This document shows positions 1-6,522 of a stretch of 13,853 nt of DNA, one piece after another. The stretch is from Desulfosporosinus sp. UBA5188 (GTDB lineage: Bacteria > Bacillota > Desulfitobacteriia > Desulfitobacteriales > Desulfitobacteriaceae). Location: contig DHWG01000211.1 in the NCBI GenBank assembly GCA_002413075.1, positions 1 through 13,853 of the forward strand. Direction: 5' to 3'. The notes beneath the pieces are model-generated. The model saw nothing but the letters and a program-made list of their open reading frames with translations, was not told the DNA's origin and ran no database searches. Made by a program: the position numbers and the translations under genes. The stretch's first letter is position 1, and the number at the start of each line of letters is the position of its first letter.

Positions 1-29
1 GCGTATCAAAGAGATTACTACATATATCT

Positions 30-57
30 ATCATATTATCATGAATATCTATGTCAA
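30..57 (-). promoter_or_regulatory. Candidate leftward promoter, proximal
   Basis: On the minus strand a perfect TTGACA (52-57) is followed after 16 bases by TATGAT (30-35), a 5/6 match to the -10 consensus. It would start a transcript leaving the window to the left, so a divergent gene is expected just upstream of position 1. Confidence 0.45.
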
Positions 58-76
58 TACACCTCCCAATTTAAAT

Positions 77-105
77 ATACTATTGTATATCTGTAATAAT
101 GTCAA
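77..105 (-). promoter_or_regulatory. Candidate leftward promoter, distal
   Basis: On the minus strand a perfect TTGACA (100-105) is followed after 17 bases by TAGTAT (77-82), a 4/6 match to the -10 consensus. It points out of the window to the left. Seen by eye in AT-rich DNA, so chance matches are possible. Confidence 0.35.
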
Positions 106-368
106 TTAGTGACCTTCTACTACATAATATTGTAAATTACAACAAAATCCAGCAAAATAACATATATCTAAATAGCCTCCATTATTTATACAAATCATAG
201 GCTAGTCCCTTGGTGTTGCTGGCTTACATCCTCCATTATTCGTATTTTAACCAAAGATTTCTGTTTGATACTTTGGAAAATCTCCACCGCTTTAAAACTG
301 CCTATCGACAAATAGACTAACAATGCATATGATAAATCACATAGGTCTTATTAGAAAGGACAGATAGC

Positions 369-752
369 ATGGCACGCATCCTAATTCTTGATGACAATAT
401 CTATTTTGCGCGCTTAATCGCAAGCCAACTTACCCGCCTTGGCTATGCAGTGCGTGTCATGGAGGCCGGTGAAGAATTACTGGATCTCTTGCGCGCCGAG
501 CGCTATGATTTGCTCATTATGGAACTTCTGCTACAAGGTCAAGATGGACTTACCCTCTTACAGACGCTTAGCTGTTCTCCTTTCTCTTACTTACGAGTTT
601 TAATCGTGTCCCACCGAACAAGCTATGTTGACCAGCAACGAGTTGCCGAATACGATGCCGATTTTCTTAGTAAACCCGTTGATTTATACGAGCTATTAGA
701 AAAGGTCCCCATGTTCCTGAAAAGAAAGTCATGGGAAGGTAGAAGTTTATGA
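369..752 (+). CDS. Stand-alone receiver-domain protein with Asp-to-Glu phospho-site
   Basis: The 127-residue protein is a single response-regulator receiver (CheY-like) domain with no output domain. The acidic pair D8-D9, the alcohol residue S81 after the fourth strand, and the conserved Lys in SKPVD (K102) are all in place. The position that normally holds the phosphorylated Asp is Glu: IME (E52) followed by LLLQGQDG, aligning with the usual LLD-LMLPGMDG. The codon at 522-524 is GAA. Glu at this site often mimics the phosphorylated state in other receivers, so the protein may be constitutively active or act only by protein contact (inference). The ribosome site AAAGGA (355-360) lies 8 bases before the ATG. 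It is the first gene of a four-gene unit and its stop overlaps the next start (ATGA). No histidine kinase is seen nearby. Confidence 0.88.
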   Translation: MARILILDDNIYFARLIASQLTRLGYAVRVMEAGEELLDLLRAERYDLLIMELLLQGQDGLTLLQTLSCSPFSYLRVLIVSHRTSYVDQQRVAEYDADFLSKPVDLYELLEKVPMFLKRKSWEGRSL

Positions 753-1822
753 CACTTAACGCTTTAAGGTTTATTGTCTTCGGGGTTTTAATTTTAACGA
801 GCTTGATCTTTCTCTCTATTCTTAGATTAAGATATATTGCGAACAAGGAAACCTTACAACGCCGTAGAGCTTATTGCAGAATGGAAGCGCTCCTTTTATC
901 TCTTTTTGACGATCAGATTCTAGCCTATCAATGGGCGTTGCGCATTCACGCTCATGAACTTACCTATCTACAGGAGTTTCTGCTCCCCTATCTAGAGTGC
1001 TTGAAGGGAGAATCCTTTGATAAGCTCGTCGCCGTTGCTTATCACTCCGGGCTGGTAAAGCGCCTTTTACAGGAAGGACGTTCCCCAATAGCCTGGAGAC
1101 AAGCTAAGGCTGTCTACTTTCTAGGATTAATTCGTGAGCCACAAGTTCTTCCGCTCCTTAAACCCGGGCTTTCTTCGGGCAATATGTTTTGGTTTTATCC
1201 CTCAGTGATCGCTTTGGCTCGTAATGATCTACGGAACTTACCTCAAGTTTTAGAAGCCTTGAAACATCGTTCAGACTGGACTGAGCATTTAGGCGTCAGC
1301 ATTTTTGCAGAGTTGGGTGAAGAAGTCTGTCCTGTACTCCTAGCCACTTTGGCCCAAGAAGAGACCTCTCCAAAGATCGTGCGCTTGGCCTTCGCTGTTA
1401 TGGCTCACTTTGGGTACTTGGGATCAGAATCACTCTTAAACGAGACCATTCTTACTTCGAAGGACCGCGAACTTAGGATTCGAGCACTCAGGGCTTGGAG
1501 TCAATTGAAGTTAGGTTATTTTGAAGGACTCGACTTAGCTCTTCAAGATCCTGACTGGGAAATCAGGGTCGCGGCAGTCACCGCATTGGGCTCAAGTGGG
1601 ACTGAGGACCAAACAGCTCTGGCTCACCCTTTGCTTAGGGACAGCGATTGGTGGGTACGCTTGAGAGCCGCTGAAACTATGTTGAAGCTCTGTAAGCGCG
1701 AAGAACTCTACACCATCCTCGACGATCCTCTTGAAGACCTCTATGCTCAAGATATGTTGCGCTACGTTCTCACAAGGGAAGGGGGGGCGACTTGTGTTAT
1801 ACCAGTTTTTGACGTTCTATAA
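749..1822 (+). CDS. Membrane-anchored HEAT-repeat protein
   Basis: The 357-residue protein has one N-terminal membrane helix (about residues 8-27), followed by RLRY and a basic stretch (QRRR), so most of the protein should sit in the cytoplasm. The rest is helical and contains HEAT-like units, clearest at about 115-140, 240-260, 269-290 (DWEIRVAAVTALG) and 299-316 (DWWVRLRAAETM). HEAT repeats serve as protein-binding scaffolds and carry no catalysis. The start overlaps the receiver stop as ATGA, implying translational coupling. The 3' end overlaps the glycosyltransferase start by 29 bases and includes a run of seven G (1781-1787). From context it may be an adaptor between the receiver and the membrane synthase; that is inference. 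I do not recognise a gene name. Confidence 0.85.
   Translation: MTLNALRFIVFGVLILTSLIFLSILRLRYIANKETLQRRRAYCRMEALLLSLFDDQILAYQWALRIHAHELTYLQEFLLPYLECLKGESFDKLVAVAYHSGLVKRLLQEGRSPIAWRQAKAVYFLGLIREPQVLPLLKPGLSSGNMFWFYPSVIALARNDLRNLPQVLEALKHRSDWTEHLGVSIFAELGEEVCPVLLATLAQEETSPKIVRLAFAVMAHFGYLGSESLLNETILTSKDRELRIRALRAWSQLKLGYFEGLDLALQDPDWEIRVAAVTALGSSGTEDQTALAHPLLRDSDWWVRLRAAETMLKLCKREELYTILDDPLEDLYAQDMLRYVLTREGGATCVIPVFDVL
1776..1796 (+). promoter_or_regulatory. G-rich ribosome site and G7 tract inside the HEAT gene
   Basis: GGGAAGGGGGGG, ending at 1787, acts as a Shine-Dalgarno-like site about 6 bases before GTG 1794 while also coding for the HEAT protein residues EGG. The homopolymer of seven G (1781-1787) is a possible slippage site. 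Loss of one G would bring the HEAT frame into the glycosyltransferase frame with no stop between. Confidence 0.5.
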
Positions 1823-3197
1823 TTGGGGAGTTTTAATCTATTTCTTTTTGCTCAATGGCATTTATCTGTTCCTCACTTTTCTGGCCTATAAGGCAATCCG
1901 TGAATACACCCATCATCTTAGTAGTGTCAATTTAAAGCGGATCTTTGAATTAGGCTTCTATAAGCCTTTAACCGTGATTGCTCCCGCTTATAACGAAGCT
2001 GCCACGATTGTCTCCAGTGTCAAATCACTGCTTAATTTACAGTATCCACAATTCGAAATTCTTGTCGTTAACGATGGCTCGACAGATCAAACTTTAGAGA
2101 TCCTTAAGCAAGAATTTCGGTTAGTTCCTTCTCATCGTGTTTATCGAGAAAAGCTCAAAACCCAACCCATCCAAGCCGTGTACGGTTCTCTACTCTATCC
2201 GCAGCTTCATGTGCTCGATAAGCAGAACGGTGGAAAAGCCGATGCCTTAAATGCAGGGGTGAACTTTTCACAATATCCGTTGCTTTGCTCTATTGACGCC
2301 GATTCCTTAATTGAAACAGAGGGGTTATTAAGGGTGACCCGTCCGTTCTTGGAAGATCAGTCAGTCATCGCAGCCGGTGGAACTGTACGCATCGCCAACG
2401 GTTGCAAGGTAAAGAATGGACGCGTCACGGAGGTTGCTTTATCTAAGAACTCTTGGGTACGTTTTCAAGTGGTTGAATATCTACGCGCCTTTTTATTCGG
2501 TCGGATGGGTTGGAATAGTGTCAATGCCGTACTAGTCATCAGTGGAGCCTTCGGAGTTTTTCTTAAATCGGCCGTTTTAACCGTCGGAGGTTATCGCAGC
2601 GACTGTATCGGTGAAGACATGGAATTAGTGGTCCGCATGCACCGTCATTATCGTTTAAACAAGCTTCCCTACCGAGTTGTTTTCGTTCCCGATCCCGTTT
2701 GCTGGACCGAGGCACCAGAAGACGGTCAAGTGTTATCCAAACAACGCAAACGTTGGCAAAAAGGTCTCTATGACAGTCTTAAAAGCAATAAAGCCTTGTT
2801 TTTTAATCCTCGTGCAGGGATCGTGGGTCTTCTTGCGTATCCCTTCTTCTTCTTCTTTGAATTATTAGGGCCTGTGATCGAAATATCTGGCTATTGTGTT
2901 TTTACCTATTGCTTAGTGATGGGCTTAGTTAATTGGCCTTTTGCCGTTTTATTTTTAACTGTTGCGGTACTCATGGGCGTGGTACTGTCCGCCTCTTCCC
3001 TTCTACTAGAAGAACTTTCCTTCAAGCGCTACCCAAAAACGCAAGATATCCTAATTTTATTTCTCTACGGAATACTAGAGAATTTCGGCTACCGCCAATT
3101 ATTAGCTTGGTGGCGTCTTGTCGCCTTGGTAGAATACGTTCGAGGGAAAAAAGCCTGGGGGACGATGGACCGCAAGGGCTTTACAGAAAAGTTTTAG
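1794..3197 (+). CDS. Processive family-2 glycosyltransferase (PgaC/IcaA/hyaluronan-synthase-like)
   Basis: With the GTG start at 1794 the protein has 467 residues. It has an N-terminal membrane helix (about 12-32), a cytoplasmic GT-A domain, and three or four C-terminal membrane helices (about 342-440). Hallmarks of processive GT2 synthases are present: NDGSTD (93-98), the DxD-like IDADS (D168, D170), GED (273-275) and QRKRW (317-321). Such enzymes polymerise a sugar nucleotide and pass the chain through the membrane; the sugar cannot be read from the sequence. No PilZ domain is seen. I chose GTG 1794 over the upstream ATG 1731 because a GGGAAGGGGGGG site (1777-1788 area) lies just ahead of it and the residues between do not look like a membrane N-terminus. 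It overlaps the HEAT gene by 29 bases. Confidence 0.88.
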   Translation: MLYQFLTFYNWGVLIYFFLLNGIYLFLTFLAYKAIREYTHHLSSVNLKRIFELGFYKPLTVIAPAYNEAATIVSSVKSLLNLQYPQFEILVVNDGSTDQTLEILKQEFRLVPSHRVYREKLKTQPIQAVYGSLLYPQLHVLDKQNGGKADALNAGVNFSQYPLLCSIDADSLIETEGLLRVTRPFLEDQSVIAAGGTVRIANGCKVKNGRVTEVALSKNSWVRFQVVEYLRAFLFGRMGWNSVNAVLVISGAFGVFLKSAVLTVGGYRSDCIGEDMELVVRMHRHYRLNKLPYRVVFVPDPVCWTEAPEDGQVLSKQRKRWQKGLYDSLKSNKALFFNPRAGIVGLLAYPFFFFFELLGPVIEISGYCVFTYCLVMGLVNWPFAVLFLTVAVLMGVVLSASSLLLEELSFKRYPKTQDILILFLYGILENFGYRQLLAWWRLVALVEYVRGKKAWGTMDRKGFTEKF

Positions 3198-3217
3198 CAC
3201 AGATGGAGCGTGTGACC

Positions 3218-5368
3218 GTGAAAAAATCCCTAACGATACTGACAATTTTTCTTTTGCTATCAACAACCCTACTAGGTTGTAATCCCAAGCAACTTAGCAA
3301 TCTCCCGTCTCTCCCTTCAAGCAATATCCCCTATACGGAAAATGGTCTTTCGTATATGGCCAAGGTGGATGCCAAATCCTTCTATTTCTACAAAGATGGT
3401 CAGTGGCAAAAAGAGTTTATCAAAGGGGTAAACATGGGAGTCGGCGTTCCGGGCAAATTCCCGGGGGAAATGGCCGTTACTAAGGATGAGTACCTAAGAT
3501 GGTTCAAGTATATTGGAGACATGAAGGCGAACACCCTCCGTGTCTATACCATCTTAAGTCCTGTGTTTTATGACGCCTTTTACGAATATAATCAAACCGC
3601 AAAGAACAAAATTTTCTTAATCCAAGGTTTATGGATTAATGAAGATGATATGCTAAAGTATCAAAACGCTTATGCTCCCCAAATCCTCGATACCATGAAA
3701 GAAGATACGAAGAAGATCATCGGAGTCCTTCATGGAAACACAACGATCGCGCCAGAACCTGGCCATGCTAGTGGAACGTATACTAAAGATATCTCTACCT
3801 ATGTCCTCGGCTTTATCTTAGGGATCGAGGCCAATGCCGAATTCGTGAACCAAACGAATGCAAAAAACCCCACTAAGACGACGTTTAAGGGACAATATCT
3901 TCAGACCCAAGCGGCCTCTCCCTATGAAGTCTTTCAAGCAGAAGTTGGGGATTATGCCATCAGCTATGAAACAACCACCTACAAAATGCAACGACCCGTC
4001 GCTTTCACTAATTGGGTCACCACAGATATGTTGGTTCATACCAATGAACCAGCTAAAGTAGAAGAAGATTCAGCCATTGTTGATCCAGGTCATATCAAAG
4101 CGACCAAGGACTTTAAACCCGGCTTGTTCGCTTCCTACCACATCTATCCGTATTATCCTGACTTCATGAACTACCAACAAGAAAACATCACCTACAAAAA
4201 CAAGGATGGCAAAATAGACACCTATAAAGCCTATCTTGCCGATCTGATCAAACAACATGACATGCCTGTTCTCGTCGCGGAATATGGTGTACCTGCTTCG
4301 CGCGGAATGACTCATATCAGCAAAATGGGCTTCAACCAAGGAATGCTTAGTGAGAACGATCAAGGAACCATGGATGCCTATATGCTTCAAGATATCTATG
4401 ACGAAGGGTATGCAGGAGCGCTCGTGTTCACCTGGCAAGATGAATGGTTCAAACGGTCTTGGAACACCATGGATTTCGATCTGTCCGATCGACGACCCTT
4501 TTGGTCCAATCCTCAAGCCAGCGAACAGGAATTTGGCTTATTGGCTTTTGATCCGGGCAAGGAAACCTCCGTTAGTTATGTTGATGGGGATGTGTCTGAA
4601 TGGAAAAACGATCCACCTTTAGTTAGTAGCGCTAACTTAACCATCTATGTGAAATCAGACGAAAAATATCTTTATTTGAGACTAGAAACGAAGAATTATG
4701 ATTTTGACAAAGATACCCTCTTGATCCCCATCGATTCTCTACAAGGCCAAGGAAATACAACTGATTCGAAGAATAAAGTGATCTTTGAAAGGCCCACTGA
4801 TTTCGTGATTGAGCTAAACGGGAAGGAAAATTCTAGAGTTGTGGTGGATTCCTATTACGATTCCTTCTATTATCTATATGCCAAACAACTAAAGATGATT
4901 AAGGCTAACGCATTCAATGAAACGAAGGATTCCGGACTCTTCAATCCTGAAATTCTTGCTCTAAATAAGGAAATATCGCTACCCGTTGATCATCAAACCA
5001 TTCCCTTCAGCAGCTATGAAACGGGTAAACTAACGTATGGCAACGGAAATCCCCAAAGTACGGACTATAACTCTCTGGCAGATTTCATCCTTAAAGATGA
5101 TAATGTTGAAATTCGTATCCCTTGGGCACTCTTGAATGTCACAGATCCTTCCACCAAAATGGTAATGGATAACATGTATATAGGCGGTATCCAATCCGTG
5201 AAGACGAATGGTTTTTACCTTGGAGGCCTCTTGCTCAAAAACAAACAGGTGGTTGAATCCACCGCCATGAATTTATATTCCTGGCAAGAATGGGAAACTC
5301 CCACATATCATGAACGATTAAAGCCTTCATATTATATTATGCAAAATGCTTTTGAAAAATTAAAGTAG
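3218..5368 (+). CDS. Surface lipoprotein, clan GH-A-like glycosidase with CBM9/DOMON-like C-terminus
   Basis: From GTG 3218 the protein has 716 residues. Residues 1-21 form a lipoprotein signal (KK, hydrophobic core, lipobox LLGC with Cys21). About 65-430 read as a (beta/alpha)8 barrel: KGVNMG near the start, LGIEAN with E204 at the end of strand 4, HIYPYYP at strand 6, VLVAEYG with E355 at strand 7, and VFTWQDEW at strand 8. E204 and E355 fit the acid/base and nucleophile of clan GH-A enzymes. From about 446 (YVDGDVSEWK) to the end the sequence resembles CBM9/DOMON sandwich domains. GTG 3218 is preferred because GGAG (3205-3208) lies 9 bases upstream and gives a perfect signal peptide; ATG 3203 is the alternative. 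It follows the synthase after 20 bases, so it probably cuts, remodels or binds the secreted polymer. The family and substrate are not identified. Confidence 0.83.
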   Translation: MKKSLTILTIFLLLSTTLLGCNPKQLSNLPSLPSSNIPYTENGLSYMAKVDAKSFYFYKDGQWQKEFIKGVNMGVGVPGKFPGEMAVTKDEYLRWFKYIGDMKANTLRVYTILSPVFYDAFYEYNQTAKNKIFLIQGLWINEDDMLKYQNAYAPQILDTMKEDTKKIIGVLHGNTTIAPEPGHASGTYTKDISTYVLGFILGIEANAEFVNQTNAKNPTKTTFKGQYLQTQAASPYEVFQAEVGDYAISYETTTYKMQRPVAFTNWVTTDMLVHTNEPAKVEEDSAIVDPGHIKATKDFKPGLFASYHIYPYYPDFMNYQQENITYKNKDGKIDTYKAYLADLIKQHDMPVLVAEYGVPASRGMTHISKMGFNQGMLSENDQGTMDAYMLQDIYDEGYAGALVFTWQDEWFKRSWNTMDFDLSDRRPFWSNPQASEQEFGLLAFDPGKETSVSYVDGDVSEWKNDPPLVSSANLTIYVKSDEKYLYLRLETKNYDFDKDTLLIPIDSLQGQGNTTDSKNKVIFERPTDFVIELNGKENSRVVVDSYYDSFYYLYAKQLKMIKANAFNETKDSGLFNPEILALNKEISLPVDHQTIPFSSYETGKLTYGNGNPQSTDYNSLADFILKDDNVEIRIPWALLNVTDPSTKMVMDNMYIGGIQSVKTNGFYLGGLLLKNKQVVESTAMNLYSWQEWETPTYHERLKPSYYIMQNAFEKLK

Positions 5369-5380
5369 CCTCGAACACGC

Positions 5381-5428
5381 AATGAACCCTATCCCGCTGT
5401 ATTTTCCAGCAGGATAGGGTTCATTTTA
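5381..5428 (+). terminator. Intrinsic terminator of the four-gene unit
   Basis: Arms at 5381-5399 and 5407-5425 pair over 19 positions with a single C/A mismatch, around a 7-base loop, and are followed by TTTTATA. It lies 12 bases after the lipoprotein stop. The A/T flanks are also compatible with some function for the leftward direction. Confidence 0.9.
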
Positions 5429-5449
5429 TACAAAATCATTGTCCATGAG

Positions 5450-5662
5450 CTATTTTATTGGAAAGTTGAAAAACCAAATACCTAGTCCAAAAAAGGCGTG
5501 CACCACAGCGACTAGAGCGATGAACATTGCATTGCGTTTGTGAAAACTAAAGGGAAGTTTAATTAAACGTTTTCCAGAAAGGATTTGCAAAGTCACCAAC
5601 ACCATTAGAACAATCCCTAACCAAAGGTGTAAAGGTTTTCCCCATAATAAAGGCACAAACAT
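5450..5662 (-). CDS. Small hydrophobic membrane protein with three His
   Basis: From ATG 5662 the protein has 70 residues and two clear membrane helices (about 12-29 and 45-64) joined by a basic loop (SGKRLIKLPFSFHKRN). I preferred this start because AGAGGGGG lies 7 bases upstream on the minus strand; a longer reading from 5701 (83 residues) has no visible ribosome site. Histidines H12, H41 and H55 and a Gln in the first helix recall small b-type cytochrome or ferric-reductase-like hairpins, where histidines at the membrane edge bind haem, but the similarity is only suggestive. It stands alone, with terminator-like hairpins on both sides. Function not recognised. Confidence 0.65.
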   Translation of the reverse strand: MFVPLLWGKPLHLWLGIVLMVLVTLQILSGKRLIKLPFSFHKRNAMFIALVAVVHAFFGLGIWFFNFPIK

Positions 5663-5769
5663 CGCAGTTCCCCCTCTTACTAAAGTACCAAATCTGTTCA
5701 TTTATAATACTATTTATACGACGACAAGTCCACCTTATTTCCAAGACATTTGGCAGCTAGTGATGACGC

Positions 5770-5817
5770 AAAAAGATTGCAAACCATGCCCTATTTGGAC
5801 AAGCCTGCAATCTTTTT
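5770..5817 (-). terminator. Bidirectional-type terminator after the small HEAT gene
   Basis: AAAAAGATTGCA (5770-5781) pairs perfectly with TGCAATCTTTTT (5806-5817), with a 24-base loop. A-tract and T-tract form the outer stem, so it can work in either direction. It lies 32 bases past the stop of the gene at 5850-6311 and separates it from the 70-residue membrane protein gene. Confidence 0.7.
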
Positions 5818-5849
5818 ATTAGATCTATATAACAGCCCTTCAAACTATA

Positions 5850-6311
5850 TTAAGCCCTTCTGGGTAGGGATAATAGACTATTTTCTATCCACTTTTCAAA
5901 GGTATCGCCCATTTCGCCTTCGTACGTATCATAGGTCTTAGGGTACATCACCTTAAACTTTTCCTTAAAATCCTGGACAGAAAACTGACCTTTAAAAGAA
6001 TCTCTAATGCGAACCAGTATTTTGTCGATACCTTCATCGAGATTTCCCGTTTTCTTTTTACGTAGGTACAAAGGTTTTCCTTTTTTTGTCAGTCCAAAGG
6101 CTTGCGCTGCACTGAAAGCCGCTTCCATTACCTTATAGACTGGGTCATGTAGCGCCAATACTTTAATAATAGCCCTTGATTGCCTGCAGTCATAACCTTT
6201 CAATTCGTTGACAGAATCTAACCGATCTCTCCAATTTGTCTTATTATTTGATTTCCTCTTCAAATCCTCAATATTGGATGGTACTTCGGTCATAAAGCTT
6301 TGCTTGGTCAT
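5850..6311 (-). CDS. Small HEAT-repeat-containing protein
   Basis: The 153-residue soluble protein has no signal peptide or membrane segment. Residues about 25-72 fit one or two HEAT-like helical pairs: WRDRLDSVNELKGYDCRQS, then ALHDPVYKVMEAAFSAAQAFG, where the HDPVYKV turn is typical of these repeats. The C-terminal half is charged and aromatic (LDEGIDKILVRIRDSF, YDTYEGEMGDTFEKW), may be a separate helical domain, and is not one I recognise. The start at 6311 is well supported: AGGGGG lies 7 bases upstream on the minus strand. An extended -10 promoter candidate lies about 77 bases before the start. It appears to be transcribed alone. A protein-contact role is likely; partner unknown. Confidence 0.75.
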   Translation of the reverse strand: MTKQSFMTEVPSNIEDLKRKSNNKTNWRDRLDSVNELKGYDCRQSRAIIKVLALHDPVYKVMEAAFSAAQAFGLTKKGKPLYLRKKKTGNLDEGIDKILVRIRDSFKGQFSVQDFKEKFKVMYPKTYDTYEGEMGDTFEKWIENSLLSLPRRA

Positions 6312-6387
6312 AAAATTGCCCCCTAATAAGATAATAATACTAAACCCCGTATCTTGGAAATATAAATATTAGACTAGTATTAATTTG

Positions 6388-6396
6388 ATTATACCA
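6388..6396 (-). promoter_or_regulatory. Candidate extended -10 promoter for the small HEAT gene
   Basis: On the minus strand TGGTATAAT gives a perfect TATAAT (6388-6393) with the TGn extension. No good -35 element is seen at 16-18 bases, which extended -10 promoters can tolerate. It would give a leader of about 70 bases before ATG 6311. Confidence 0.5.
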
Positions 6397-6522
6397 TATT
6401 GAAAGGACAACGTATAAACTGGACACCCTTTGCCGCTTACCTATCTACTATGAATACGGCTAATAGTGTTACGATCACCGACTGAATAGGGTTGCTTAGA
6501 TGATAATGAAGGAGCGTGTGAT

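Larger units (their letters stand above)
1..368. other. AT-rich intergenic/upstream region
   Basis: No credible coding sequence is visible in these 368 bases, which are clearly more AT-rich than the genes that follow. The left part holds two promoter-like -35/-10 pairs pointing left (listed separately), which implies a divergent gene just outside the window. The right part must hold the promoter of the exopolysaccharide-type operon, but I cannot assign a convincing rightward sigma-A pair. The closest is TTGATA near 264 followed by TTTAAA with a spacer that is too long (about 20). The 11-mer CCTCCATTATT occurs twice (177-187 and 230-240). A sequence resembling a Spo0A box lies at 303-312 on the minus strand. 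Confidence 0.6.

Noticed and set aside
1..368. Possible c-di-GMP or other riboswitch upstream of the polysaccharide operon
   Set aside because: I looked for conserved riboswitch core motifs and found none; the region is AT-rich with only weak inverted repeats such as TAGCCT/AGGCTA near 173-203.
1731..1793. Upstream ATG start for the glycosyltransferase
   Set aside because: It would add 21 non-membrane residues lying wholly inside the HEAT gene, with no good ribosome site; GTG 1794 has one.
2933..3217. N-terminal extension of the lipoprotein reading frame starting at 2933
   Set aside because: It lies inside the glycosyltransferase gene in another frame, and would bury the clear lipoprotein signal peptide that begins at GTG 3218.
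4070..4516. 148-codon minus-strand open frame inside the lipoprotein gene
   Set aside because: It is antisense to well-supported barrel sequence and has no recognisable protein features.
5663..5701. Longer 83-residue start for the small membrane protein
   Set aside because: There is no ribosome site before ATG 5701, while ATG 5662 has AGAGGGGG at ideal spacing.
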